The translations under genes were made by a program, and so were the position numbers. Shown one piece after another: positions 16,676 through 26,600 of a stretch of 64,000 nt of DNA; within the stretch, counting starts at the first letter, position 1; every line of letters starts with the position of its first letter. The stretch spans positions 496,001-560,000 of the forward strand of contig NZ_JALBGC010000003.1 in assembly GCF_022631375.1 (NCBI RefSeq), read 5' to 3'. Origin of the DNA: Hymenobacter cyanobacteriorum. GTDB taxonomy: Bacteria > Bacteroidota > Bacteroidia > Cytophagales > Hymenobacteraceae. The notes under the pieces are model-generated. The model was not told where the DNA came from. It saw only the letters and a program-made list of their open reading frames with translations, and did no database searches.

Positions 16676-17155
16676 ATGAAAATCCGGACCGGCTTCGGCT
16701 ACGACGTTCACCAACTGCAGGAAGGGTTGCCCTTCTGGCTCGGCGGCATTGAGGTGCCGCACACCCACGGGGCCCTCGGCCACTCCGATGCCGACGTGCT
16801 CATCCACGTCATCTGCGACGCGCTGCTGGGTGCGGCCAACCTGCGCGACATCGGCTTTCACTTCCCCGACACCGACCCGCAATACAAGGGCATCGACTCA
16901 AAAAAGCTGCTCTCCGGCGTGATGCGCCTGCTGCGCGAGCGCGGCTACGAGGTGGGCAACATCGACTCGACCATTTGCTTGGAGCGCCCCAAGGTGAACC
17001 CGCACATTCCGGAAATGCAGCGCGTGCTGGCCGCCGTGATGGGCATCGCCGAGGAGGATATTTCCATCAAAGCAACCACCACCGAAAAACTGGGTTTTGT
17101 GGGCCGGCAGGAAGGCGTGGCCGCCTACGCCAGCGTGCTGATTCAGAAAGCGTAA
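16676..17155 (+). CDS. ispF: 2-C-methyl-D-erythritol 2,4-cyclodiphosphate synthase
   Basis: A 159-residue protein from the ATG at 16676, the family's usual length. MKIRTGFGYDVHQL gives the metal ligands of the GxDxH motif (Asp9, His11). HSDADVLIHVICDALLGAAN and IGFHFPDTDPQYKGIDSKKL are the other conserved blocks, with the zinc histidine at about 43. The C-terminal signature is KATTTEKLGFVGRQEGVAAY. The enzyme converts CDP-ME 2-phosphate to MEcPP with release of CMP in the non-mevalonate isoprenoid pathway. It is cytoplasmic and trimeric. Confidence 0.96.
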   Translation: MKIRTGFGYDVHQLQEGLPFWLGGIEVPHTHGALGHSDADVLIHVICDALLGAANLRDIGFHFPDTDPQYKGIDSKKLLSGVMRLLRERGYEVGNIDSTICLERPKVNPHIPEMQRVLAAVMGIAEEDISIKATTTEKLGFVGRQEGVAAYASVLIQKA

Positions 17156-17168
17156 TTATTTGCCTGGA

Positions 17169-17269
17169 ATGTAGAGACGCGACACTTCGCGTCTCGGCGG
17201 CCGCGCCGTTCAGGGCACGTTCAATTTGCATCGTTCAACGCCGAGACGCGAAGTGTCGCGTCTATACAT
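17169..17269. repeat. REP-like inverted repeat, GTAG family B (31-nt arms)
   Basis: Arms 17169-17199 and 17239-17269 are reverse complements with one mismatch. Each contains a GTAG-type foot and the palindrome GAGACGCGACACTTCGCGTCTC in part (the right foot reads TATAC, a one-base variant). It lies between ispF and the first M28 peptidase. Confidence 0.88.
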
Positions 17270-17300
17270 CGTTCTAGAATTTCCCACCACAATTTATAAG

Positions 17301-18974
17301 ATGAAGCAAACCCCTCTCCTGCTGGCCTTTCTGGCCCTGGCCAGCGCCGCCCCGGCCCACGCCCAGGGCAAGGTTAAAGTAAAAACCAAGCCTGCCACCG
17401 GCGCAGCCGCCACCAAAATCAAAACCACCACCGGCAAGGCCGACGGCAAAGACTGGAGCGTGAAATACGCCGACATGGTGAATGCCGAGCGCCTGCGCAC
17501 CCATCTGGCCGTGCTGGCTTCGGATGAGTACGAAGGCCGCGAAACCGGCCAGAAGGGCCAGCACATGGCCGCCGACTACGTGGCCAAGCAGTTCAAAGCT
17601 GCCGGCCTGACGGGCCCGGTAACCACCGGCACCGACCCCTACCAGCAGCATTTCGACGTGGAGCAGGTGACCTGGGCCGAAGGCAACACCCTGAAAGTGG
17701 GCAGCACCAGCTATGCCTGGCTGACCGACTTTTACGGCACCGGCGACTCGCCGTTCGGCCAGGAAACCAGCGTGAAGCCGGTTTTTGTGGGCTACGGCAT
17801 CGAGCAGGACGGCTATTCCGACTACGCCAACGTGGACGTGAAGGGCAAGGACGTGCTCATCCTGCTGGGCGAGCCCACCGGCGACGGCGGCAAGGCCCTG
17901 CTCAGTGCCGACGGTGCGCCCACGAAATGGGGCACCGATACCGGCCGCGGCGCCAAGGCCACCCTGGCCGCGCAGAAAGGCGCGCGCTCGGTGTTTTACG
18001 TGAGCTTTAACCCGACCAGCAACTTTAGCAAGCAGGCCGGCCGCCTGGCCCCGTTCATCGCCCGGCCGTCGATGGTGATGGTGGGCAACGACCGGCCGGG
18101 ACGCGTGCCGGCGTTCTTTATTTCGCCGGCTGTGGGCCTGGCCGTGCTAGGCACCACGGATGCGGCCATGCAGGCCTACCTGGGCAAAATCAACAGCACC
18201 AAGCAGCCGGTAGCTTCCACTTTTACGGTGGTGCCGATGCAGATTAAGGCCGAGCGCAAGCGCGAGAAGCTGGATACGCAGAACGTGCTGGGCTTCATCG
18301 AAGGCACCGATAAAAAGGCCGATGTGATTGTGATTTCGGCCCACCACGACCACCTCGGTAAGCACGACGGGCAGGTGTTCAACGGGGCCGACGATGACGG
18401 CTCGGGCACCTCGGCGATTGTGACGATGGCCGAAGCCTTTGCCAAGGCCAAGAAGGAAGGCCACGGCCCGCGCCGCAGCCTGCTGTTTCTAAGCGTGACG
18501 GGCGAAGAAAAGGGTCTGTTTGGCTCGGAGTATTACTCGAAGCACCCGATTTTCCCGCTGGCCCAAACGGAGGCCGACCTGAACGTGGACATGATTGGCC
18601 GCACCGACGTGGAGCACGAGGGCAAGCCCGACTACGTGTACGTTATTGGCTCGGACAAGCTGGCCTCGGAGCTGCGCGTTATTCTAGAAACGGAGAACAA
18701 GAAATACGGCCCCATCGACATGGACTACCGTTTCGACGACCCCAACGACCCGAACCGCTTCTACTACCGCTCCGACCACTACAACTTCGCGGTGAACAAG
18801 GTGCCGGTGGCGTTTTTCTTCAACGGCGTGCACGCCGAATACCACAAGGAGAACGACGAAATCAGCAAAATCGAGTTCGATAAGATGGAGAAACGGGCGC
18901 GGCTGGTGTTCCACACCGCCTGGGAGCTGGCCAACCGCGACGGCCGCATTGTCGTTGACTCGAACAAGCCGTAG
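17301..18974 (+). CDS. Secreted M28 family metallopeptidase (first of a tandem pair)
   Basis: 557 residues from the ATG at 17301. A signal peptide (MKQTPLLLAFLALASAAPAH) is followed by a lysine-rich stretch (KVKVKTKP...TKIKTTTGK). The M28 N-terminal part has LAVLASDEYEGRETGQKGQH; a PA-like insert (YADYANVDVKGKDVLILLGE pattern, as SDYANVDVKGKDVLILLGEP) splits the catalytic domain. The zinc site is VIVISAHHDHLG (His), FNGADDDGSGT (bridging Asp), TGEEKGLFGSEYY (catalytic Glu-Glu), NVDMIGR (Asp) and YRSDHYNF (His). It is expected to be an aminopeptidase acting in the periplasm or outside the cell. The next gene is a paralogue. Confidence 0.9.
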   Translation: MKQTPLLLAFLALASAAPAHAQGKVKVKTKPATGAAATKIKTTTGKADGKDWSVKYADMVNAERLRTHLAVLASDEYEGRETGQKGQHMAADYVAKQFKAAGLTGPVTTGTDPYQQHFDVEQVTWAEGNTLKVGSTSYAWLTDFYGTGDSPFGQETSVKPVFVGYGIEQDGYSDYANVDVKGKDVLILLGEPTGDGGKALLSADGAPTKWGTDTGRGAKATLAAQKGARSVFYVSFNPTSNFSKQAGRLAPFIARPSMVMVGNDRPGRVPAFFISPAVGLAVLGTTDAAMQAYLGKINSTKQPVASTFTVVPMQIKAERKREKLDTQNVLGFIEGTDKKADVIVISAHHDHLGKHDGQVFNGADDDGSGTSAIVTMAEAFAKAKKEGHGPRRSLLFLSVTGEEKGLFGSEYYSKHPIFPLAQTEADLNVDMIGRTDVEHEGKPDYVYVIGSDKLASELRVILETENKKYGPIDMDYRFDDPNDPNRFYYRSDHYNFAVNKVPVAFFFNGVHAEYHKENDEISKIEFDKMEKRARLVFHTAWELANRDGRIVVDSNKP

Positions 18975-18996
18975 TTTTTATCGCAACTGTCTGATT

Positions 18997-19114
18997 CGTC
19001 TGTCATCCTGAGCGCAGCGAAGGACCTTCTCACGACTGAACTGTTTGCAGGCATTGACTACTGCTAATCGTCCAGTCGTGAGAAGGTCCTTCGCTGCGCT
19101 CAGGATGACAGACG
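18997..19114. repeat. Inverted repeat element, GTCAT family (42-nt perfect arms)
   Basis: Arms 18997-19038 and 19073-19114 are perfect reverse complements around a 34-nt loop. The arm contains TGTCATCCTGAGCGCAGCGA and AGGACCTTCTCACGACTG. A copy of its beginning lies at the right window edge (63951 on). It separates the two tandem M28 peptidase genes. Confidence 0.92.
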
Positions 19115-19155
19115 TTTTTCATTTCATTTCCAGTGTTCCACCTCTCTCCTACCCC

Positions 19156-20832
19156 ATGCTGAAGCCCCTCGCGCTGGCCACTCTGCTGCTGGCCGGCGCG
19201 CTACCCGCCGCCGCCCAGAATGCGCCCACCAAAATCAAGATAAAAACCAAAGGAGCAACGGTTGGCCCCGCTGCGCCGGACCTGTCTCGCACCTACGCCG
19301 CGCTCATTCAGCCGGCCGACCTGCGGGCGCACCTCACGGTGGTGGCTTCGGATGCGATGCATGGGCGCGAAACGGGGCAGCCGGGCCAGAAGCTGGCGGC
19401 AGAATACCTGGTGAAGCAGTTTGCCGAAATTGGGCTGCAAGGGCCCGTAGCGGGCAGCGACAATCCGTATTTGCAGCACTTTCAGCTGGCGCGCAGCACG
19501 TATGCGCCGGGCGGCTATTTGCAGGTGAACGGGCAGCGGCACGAGTACCTGAGCGACTGGTTCAGCTACGGGCCGATGCCGTCGCCCTTCCTTACCGAAA
19601 CGGCTTCGCAACCGGTTTTTGCGGGCTTTGGAGTGGAGCAGGGCACGTATTCAGATTATACCGGGCTCGATGTGAAGGGCAAGGACGTGGTGGTGATAAT
19701 GGGCGAGCCGCAGGACGAGCGGGGCCGCAAGCTGCTGAAGCCGCTGGGTCGCAAGGCCGACTACTGGGACTCGGGCCTGCGCAAGGCGGCGCTGGCCAAG
19801 GCCCACGGCGCCCGCAGCATTTTTTTGATGACGTTTGCCCCGGCGGCCGCTTTTCAGAAGCAGACGGCCGAGTTGGGCGAGTCGTTGCGCGAGCCGGCGT
19901 TTTCGCTGCCCGAACCGGGACCGGAAATTATCGACACGGTGGCCGAGAATATCCCGCCGGGCATTGGCGTGTACTTCACCTCGCAGGAGCTGGGGCTGGC
20001 GCTGGCGGGCACCACCATGAACGGGCTGGTCGACTACGTGCGGGCGCTGGGCCGGGCCGGGCGGCCGGTGCCGGCGGGTTTCCAGGCCCCCGCGGCGGCT
20101 ATTTATCTACCCCAGAATCAGCAGCCGCTCACGACGGAGAACGTGCTGGGCTTTCTGGAAGGCTCGGATAAGAAGGACGAGGTGCTGGTGATTTCGGCCC
20201 ACTACGACCATTTGGGCGTGAAGCACGACACGATTTACAACGGGGCCGACGACGACGGCTCGGGCACGGTGGGCGTGCTGGCGCTGGCCAAGGCCTTTGC
20301 CCAGGCCAAGAAGGACGGGCACGGGCCGCGCCGCAGCATTCTGTTTGTGCTAATGACGGGCGAGGAAGAAGGCTTGTTTGGCTCGGAATACTACACGGCG
20401 CACCCCGTGCTGCCGCTGGCCAGCACCATTGCCGACCTGAACATTGACATGGTGGGCCGCACCGACCGCAAGCACAGCCCGAAGAAGCATTTCGTGTGCA
20501 TTGTGGGCTCGGATAAGCTGTCGTCGGAGCTGCACGCCATCAACGAGGCGGCCAACCGCGACTACACGCACCTGGAGCTGGACTACCATTTCAACGTGCC
20601 CGGCGAGCCGGAGCACATCTACTACCGCTCGGACCATTACAACTTTGCGCGCCGCAAAATTCCGGTCATCTTCTATACCACCGGCGAGCACGTGGACTAC
20701 CACAAAGCCACGGACGACGTGGAGAAGATTGAATTCGATAAATTGGCGGAACGCGCCCAGCTGGTTTTCCATACCGCCTGGACGCTGGCCAACCGCGAGC
20801 AGCGCATCGTGGTTGACTCCAACAAGCCTTGA
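19156..20832 (+). CDS. Secreted M28 family metallopeptidase (second of a tandem pair)
   Basis: 558 residues from the ATG at 19156, with a signal peptide (MLKPLALATLLLAGALPAAA) and a short lysine-rich KIKIKTKG. Its layout matches the upstream paralogue closely: VVASDAMHGRETGQPGQKLA, an inserted PA-like domain with YSDYTGLDVKGKDVVVIMGE, and the zinc residues in LVISAHYDHLGV, YNGADDDGSGT, TGEEEGLFGSEYY, NIDMVGR and YRSDHYNFARR. The two proteins end almost identically (ANRE/D...RIVVDSNKP). It arose by tandem duplication. lutB-like follows after 6 nt, so the two may be co-transcribed. Confidence 0.9.
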   Translation: MLKPLALATLLLAGALPAAAQNAPTKIKIKTKGATVGPAAPDLSRTYAALIQPADLRAHLTVVASDAMHGRETGQPGQKLAAEYLVKQFAEIGLQGPVAGSDNPYLQHFQLARSTYAPGGYLQVNGQRHEYLSDWFSYGPMPSPFLTETASQPVFAGFGVEQGTYSDYTGLDVKGKDVVVIMGEPQDERGRKLLKPLGRKADYWDSGLRKAALAKAHGARSIFLMTFAPAAAFQKQTAELGESLREPAFSLPEPGPEIIDTVAENIPPGIGVYFTSQELGLALAGTTMNGLVDYVRALGRAGRPVPAGFQAPAAAIYLPQNQQPLTTENVLGFLEGSDKKDEVLVISAHYDHLGVKHDTIYNGADDDGSGTVGVLALAKAFAQAKKDGHGPRRSILFVLMTGEEEGLFGSEYYTAHPVLPLASTIADLNIDMVGRTDRKHSPKKHFVCIVGSDKLSSELHAINEAANRDYTHLELDYHFNVPGEPEHIYYRSDHYNFARRKIPVIFYTTGEHVDYHKATDDVEKIEFDKLAERAQLVFHTAWTLANREQRIVVDSNKP

Positions 20833-20838
20833 TTTCCC

Positions 20839-22227
20839 ATGACTACCGCCACCAAAGCCGACCAGTTTCAGCTCGACGCCGAGCGCAAAGCCTTCGACCG
20901 CGAGCACCGCCGCAAAATCCGCTTCAACATCGGCAAATACGACGCGGCCGTGAGCGCCGGCCTCAAGCTCTACGACGAGCACGAGTTGGCCCGCGACCGC
21001 GGCGCCTACCTGAAAGCCACCGTGCTGGAGAAGCTGGACGAGTACCTGCTGCAGTTCGAGGCCGCCTTCACGGCGCGGGGCGGGCGCGTGATTTGGGCGC
21101 GCGATGCGGCCGAGGCACTGGCCGAAATCGGCACGCTGACCAAGGCCCGCGCCACCAAAACCGTGGTGAAGGCCAAGAGCATGACCACCGAGGAAATCCA
21201 CCTCAACAAGTACCTCGCCACGCAGGGCATTGAGTCGGTGGAGACGGACCTGGGCGAATACATCGTGCAGCTGAACGGCGAGCGGCCCTACCACATTGTG
21301 ACGCCCGCCATGCACCTGAGCAAGGCCGACATCAACGACATTTTTGTGAAGCACCTGGGCACCGAAAGCACCGACGACGCCCAGAAGCTCGTGCTCACGG
21401 CCCGCCACCTGCTACGCGGCAAGTACACCGCCGCCGAAGTGGGCGTGACGGGCGGCAACTTCCTCATTGCCAAAGAAGGTGCCGTGGCTGTGACCGAGAA
21501 CGAGGGCAACGCCCGCCTCTCAGCTACCTTTCCGAAGCTGCACATTGCGGTGGTGGGCATCGAGAAAGTCATTCCGCAGCTCACCGATTTGGACTTGTTC
21601 TGGCCGCTGCTCAGCACCAGCGGCACGGGGCAGCAGGTGACCGTTTACAACACCGTCTACTTCGGCCCGCGCCAGCCCGACGAGGTGGACGGACCCGAGG
21701 AAATGGTGGTGATTCTGCTGGACAACGGCCGCACCAACCTGCTGGCCCAGCCCGACAAGCGCGCTGCCCTGCGCTGCATTCGCTGCGGCGCCTGCCTGAA
21801 TGTGTGCCCGGTGTACAAAAACATCGGCGGGCATACCTACGAAACCACCTATTCCGGGCCCATCGGCTCGGTCATCAGCCCGCACTTATCGGGGCTGCCC
21901 GAGCACAAGCACCTGAGCTACGCCAGCAGCCTGTGCGGGGCCTGCACCACGGTGTGCCCGGTGCGCATCCCGCTGCACAACCTTTTGCTGCTCAACCGCA
22001 AGCAGAGCGTGGAAGAAGGCCATGCGCCAACGGAAGAGAAAGTAGCCATTGGCCTGTGGCGCTGGAGTATGCAGCACCGCTGGGCCCTCGACCTGCTGCC
22101 CGTGAAGCTAAAGGACTGGAGCCTGGGCCGCCTGCTGGGCCAGGTGGGCTGGAGCAAGCGCCGCGCGAGCCTGCACATCGGCGGGCCCTCGTTCCGGGAG
22201 CTGTGGCAGGCGCGGGCGAAGCGCTAA
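20839..22227 (+). CDS. LutB-like LUD-domain iron-sulfur protein
   Basis: A 462-residue protein. The N-terminal 300 residues form the LUD domain (VVKAKSMTTEEIHLNKYLAT, TGGNFLIAKEGAVAVTENEG). Two ferredoxin-like clusters follow: C313-x2-C316-x2-C319-x3-C323-P in CIRCGACLNVCPVYKNIGG, and C366-x2-C369-x3-C373-P in LCGACTTVCPVRIPLHNLL. The tail is the usual LutB C-terminus. LutABC oxidises L-lactate to pyruvate; neither LutA nor LutC is adjacent here. Spacing of 6 nt from the M28 peptidase suggests one transcript, though functional linkage is not obvious. The gene could serve another oxidation if its partners are absent from the genome. Confidence 0.88.
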   Translation: MTTATKADQFQLDAERKAFDREHRRKIRFNIGKYDAAVSAGLKLYDEHELARDRGAYLKATVLEKLDEYLLQFEAAFTARGGRVIWARDAAEALAEIGTLTKARATKTVVKAKSMTTEEIHLNKYLATQGIESVETDLGEYIVQLNGERPYHIVTPAMHLSKADINDIFVKHLGTESTDDAQKLVLTARHLLRGKYTAAEVGVTGGNFLIAKEGAVAVTENEGNARLSATFPKLHIAVVGIEKVIPQLTDLDLFWPLLSTSGTGQQVTVYNTVYFGPRQPDEVDGPEEMVVILLDNGRTNLLAQPDKRAALRCIRCGACLNVCPVYKNIGGHTYETTYSGPIGSVISPHLSGLPEHKHLSYASSLCGACTTVCPVRIPLHNLLLLNRKQSVEEGHAPTEEKVAIGLWRWSMQHRWALDLLPVKLKDWSLGRLLGQVGWSKRRASLHIGGPSFRELWQARAKR

Positions 22228-22278
22228 GCGACTTCGGCGGTTTGCGGGCGCTGTGCGTATCAAGGGTTTTCGCCGCTT

Positions 22279-23334
22279 ATGCCCGCATACCTGCTGTTTG
22301 CCTTGCGCGTTGTGACCGGCCTGGGCGGCATGGTGCTGGTGATTACCACGTTGTCGGCGGCCATTCGGTCGTTTGTGCTGCCCCGCAACGAGGTGGTGCG
22401 CCTGAACGTGTGGGTATTCATGGGCATCCGGACGGTTTTCGACGGGGCGGCCAAGGTGGCCAATTCCTACGAGCGGCGCGACCGCATCATGGCGCACTAC
22501 GCGCCGGTGGCGCTGGTGGCGCTGCCCGTGGTGTGGGAGGCATTGGTGAGCGTGGGCTACACGGGCATGTACTGGGCCGTGGGCGAAGGCACTTGGCTGC
22601 ACTGCTACCAACTGAGCGGCAGCTCGTTGCTCACGCTGGGCACCATCGATGATTTCAGCCTGTTCGGCGGCGTGCTCACTTATTCGGAGGCGGCGCTGGG
22701 GCTGCTGCTGCTCACGCTGCTGCTGTCGTATTTGCCCACTATCTACCAAGCGTTTTCGCGGCGCGAGGCCACGGTGGCACTGCTGGAACTGCGGGCCGGC
22801 ACGCCGCCCACGGCCGCCTGCCTGCTGGGCTGGCTCAACCACGACGGCTCGGTGCAGAACGACGACCAGCAGTGGGCCGAGTGGGAGCGGTGGTTTGTCG
22901 AGATTGAGGAAAGCCACACCTCGCTGCCCATCCTTTCGTTTTTCCGCTCGCCGCAGCCGGGCCGCTCCTGGGTAACGGCCGGCGGGCTGATTCTGGACAC
23001 GGCCGCGCTGCTGTTTGCCGCCGTAGATGGCCCCCAGCCCCGCCAGGCCCAGCTTACCTTCAAGGCCGGCTGCCTGGCGATGAACCGGGTGTACCGCTTC
23101 TTCGACGACAAAGCCGGCTCGGAACCCACGGACCTGCTGCCCGAAGGCGAAGGCGCCGACCCGGGCCGGGCCGAATTCGACGAAGCCTGCCGCATTCTGG
23201 CCGGCAAAGGCCTGAAAATTTGCGACGACCGCACGGCCGCCTGGCAACAGTACCGCGAGCTGCGCAGCCGCTACGCCACGGCCGTCCAGTTTCTGGGCCG
23301 CCTGCTCATGGCCCCGGGCACGGCCACCACCTAG
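22279..23334 (+). CDS. Membrane protein with ion-channel-like pore segment
   Basis: A 351-residue protein with three or four hydrophobic segments in the first 160 residues (LLFALRVVTGLGGMVLVITT, APVALVALPVVWEALVSVGY, and EAALGLLLLTLLLSYLPTIY). Between the last two lies CYQLSGSSLLTLGTIDDF. This sits where the pore helix and selectivity filter (TxGYGD type) of two-helix potassium channels would be, followed by LLLTLLLSYLPTIYQAFSRRE. The filter is not canonical. The soluble C-terminal half has a helical character with no motif I can name. I infer an ion-channel-like protein; a different transporter is possible. The gene follows the LutB-like gene by 51 nt. Confidence 0.55.
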   Translation: MPAYLLFALRVVTGLGGMVLVITTLSAAIRSFVLPRNEVVRLNVWVFMGIRTVFDGAAKVANSYERRDRIMAHYAPVALVALPVVWEALVSVGYTGMYWAVGEGTWLHCYQLSGSSLLTLGTIDDFSLFGGVLTYSEAALGLLLLTLLLSYLPTIYQAFSRREATVALLELRAGTPPTAACLLGWLNHDGSVQNDDQQWAEWERWFVEIEESHTSLPILSFFRSPQPGRSWVTAGGLILDTAALLFAAVDGPQPRQAQLTFKAGCLAMNRVYRFFDDKAGSEPTDLLPEGEGADPGRAEFDEACRILAGKGLKICDDRTAAWQQYRELRSRYATAVQFLGRLLMAPGTATT

Positions 23335-23485
23335 CCCTACTTCTTGGCAATAGTAGCCCGGGCCATTGGCCGGGCAAACGTGCGCTCGCGCAGTTGGTTT
23401 GGGCGTTGAGCCGGTTCGGTAGGGCGCAATATTCAGCTATAGGCGTGCTGGCAAAACGTGGCTTGCGCAACGATGACAGCGGGGT

Positions 23486-23518
23486 TTTGACCGTTCGCCG
23501 AAAATATTATTACATCTG
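23486..23518 (+). promoter_or_regulatory. Candidate promoter of the giant beta-helix gene
   Basis: TTTG at 23486-23489 and TACATCTG at 23511-23518 are 21 nt apart, close to the Bacteroidota TTTG / TAnnTTTG pattern (one mismatch in the -7 box). The box lies about 155 nt before the ATG at 23673. The rest of the 338-nt interval 23335-23672 shows no gene I can support. Confidence 0.45.
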
Positions 23519-23672
23519 CGCTACATGCTATTGCTTTATGGGTAGTAATAGGCAGTAACTTACGCCGCTGTCCGGAACCCGCGTGCTATGGCGGGAGGCC
23601 GAACAGCGTTGTTGCTTTTCCCGACTTCTCCATTTTTTCACCCTCTTTTTCTCCACCTATTTCCAAACCTCT

Positions 23673-26600
23673 ATGCACACATTTCTTCTAAGCAGCCGGC
23701 TGGGCCGGTGGCTGGCGGTGGCCGTGCTGGCGCTGTTGGCTGCCCCTGGGGCGCAGGCGCAGCTCAGCGGGGCCAAGGCCATTCCGGGCGATTATGCCAC
23801 GGTGGCCGCCGCCATTACGGCCCTCAACGCCGGGGGCGTGGGCGCGGGCGGCGTCACGTTCAACATCGCGGCGGGCTACACCGAAACCTTTGCCAGCCCC
23901 ACGGCCGGCGCCATCACGGCCACGGGCACGGCGGCCAACCCCATCGTGTTCCAAAAGTCGGGCAGCGGGGCCAACCCCAAAATCACGGCCGGCGTGGGCA
24001 CCACCACCAACCTCGATGCCATCATCAGCCTGTCGGGTTCCGACTACGTGACGCTGGATGGCCTGGAGCTGGCCGAAAACGCGGCCAACACCACGGCCAC
24101 CACCCAGATGGAGTTCGGCATCGCGCTGTTCCGGCCCTCGGCCACCGACGGCTGCCAGTTCAACGTCGTTCGCAACTGCGTGATAACGCTGAACAAAGCC
24201 AACACCGGCACCTTTGGCATCTACGGCGCGGCTTCCACTGCCGCTTCGGCCACTTCGGTGGCCGCTACCGCCCCTAGCGGAGCCAACTCCAGCAACAAGG
24301 TCAGCGGCAACATCATCACCAATTCGGCTTCGGGGATGTACTTCACGGCTTCTACCTCGACCACCCTGGCCAACTACGACCAGAGCAACGAGGTGGGCGT
24401 GACGGCAGCCAACCAGGTATACAACTTTGGCACTACGGCCACGGGCTGGGGCATTGGCGGCAACTACCAGAACGGCTTCCGGGTGCTGAACAACGTGGTG
24501 AACAACACGCTGAACTATGTCGGCGGCACCACGGTACCCGTAGCCGCTTCGACGGTTACCAGCACGCTGCGCGGCATTTATGGCAATACGGCCCCTTCGG
24601 CCAGTATCGACATCACCGGCAACACCATTACGCTGGCCAGCGGGGCTACTACTTCAACGACAACTGGCATCGACAACGGTATTGGCTCGACGGCCGCCAG
24701 CAACACGGTGAACATCACCAACAACACGGTCACCATCAGCAGCGCCACCGTTACTACGGGCGCGGTGGTGGGCATCACGTCTTCGGCCTCGGCCGCGACG
24801 GTGAACGTGACGGGCAACACGGTGAGCAACTGCTCGTTGTCGGGCGCTACCACGGCCGTGTTCACGGCCATCAGCAATAGCGCTTCGGCCGGCACTATCA
24901 CCCTGAGCAACAACACGGTGAGCAACAACACGGCTACCGGCACGGGCACGATGTCGCTGATTTCGGGTGGTTCCCCGACGGCGCTGACGATGAACAGCAA
25001 CACCCTGACCGGCAACAGCAAGCCCCCGGCAGCCCCGTCGGCGAGCATTACCCTGCAATGCCTCGTGTCGTCGACCACGGCCGTGACGGCTAACAACAAC
25101 ACGGTGAGCAACAATACCATCGTGATTTCGGGCACCTCGACCTCGGCCGGCACGGTGTACGGCTATAGCAACGGCGGCAGCCCTACGGCCGAAACGCTGA
25201 CGAGCAACAGCTTCAGCGGTCTGAGCGTGAGTGGGACGTCGACGGCAACCACGCACTTGGTGGTGGGCATCCGGACCAACACGAGCACCTCCGACGTGCA
25301 GACCATTACGCAGAACACGATAAACGGCCTGGCCATTGCGGGCAGCGGCAGCGGCACGGTCAACGGCTTTTCGTTTTTGCTGGGCGGCGGTACGGGCACC
25401 CTCATCAGCCGCAACAAGGTGTACGACCTGAGCGCCGTGGGTGCGGGCGCGACCGTGAACGGCATCAGCATTTCGGGCGGGGGCACCTATCTGGTGGCCA
25501 ACAACCTGCTCGGCGACCTGCGCACGCCGGCCGCCACGGGCCTGACGGCCGTGAGCGGCGTGGCCGTGAGCGGCGGCACGGCCGCCAACCTGTACTACAA
25601 CACCCTGTACCTGAATGCCAGCAGCAGCGCGACTCCGTTTGGCACCTCGGGTATTTACCTGGCCACCACCGCCACCACCGCCGACCTGCGCAACAACATC
25701 GTGGTCAATAAGTCGACGGCGGCCGGCACGGGCCTCACCGTTGCCCTGCGCCGCTCGGCGGCCGCGCTCACGGGCTACGCCAGCACTTCCAACAACAACC
25801 TCTACTACGCCGGCACCCCATCGGCAACGCAGGTGCTGTACTACGACGGCACCACCGCCTACCAGACGCTGGGCGCCCTGCAGGGCGCCGTGGCCCCTCG
25901 CGAAAGCAGCTCGGTAACCGAGGATGCACCCTTCCTGAGCACAACGGGCTCGGCGGCTACGTTCTTGCACATCAACCCGGCTGTCGCCACGCAGGTGGAA
26001 AGCGGCGCGGCACCCCTTGCCAGCGTCACGACTGATTTTGACGGCGACGCGCGCAACGCGACCACTCCCGACATCGGGGCCGACGAAGGCACGTTTACCC
26101 CGCAGGACCTGAGCGGGCCGGCAATTGCCTTTACGCCGCTGGGCAGCACCGCGAGCACCGCCAGCCGCACGCTCGCCGTCACCATCACCGACCCGAGCGG
26201 CGTAGCCACCGGCGCCAACGCGCCGCGCCTGTACTTCCGCAAGGGCACGACGGGGGCCTTTGCGTTTGTGAACCCAAACAGCGTGAGTGGCAGCACCTAC
26301 ACCTTCACGTTCGATTACAGCCTTATTGGCGGGGCAGCGGGCTTCGATGTAATTCAATATTATGTGGCCGCCCAGGATGCGCTGGGCAACGCTTCGACCA
26401 ATCCGGGCGGGGGCTCGGGCGCTAACCCTCCCGGCACGACGCCGCCGACCTCGGTGTATCAGTACCTGATTCAGGGCGCACTGGCCGGCACTTACTACGT
26501 GGGCACCAGCACCTCGCCGAACCCCGCGCGCACCTACCCCACCCTGACGGCAGCCGTGAATGCCTACAACGCCAACACCCTGGGCGGGGCCGTCACCTTC

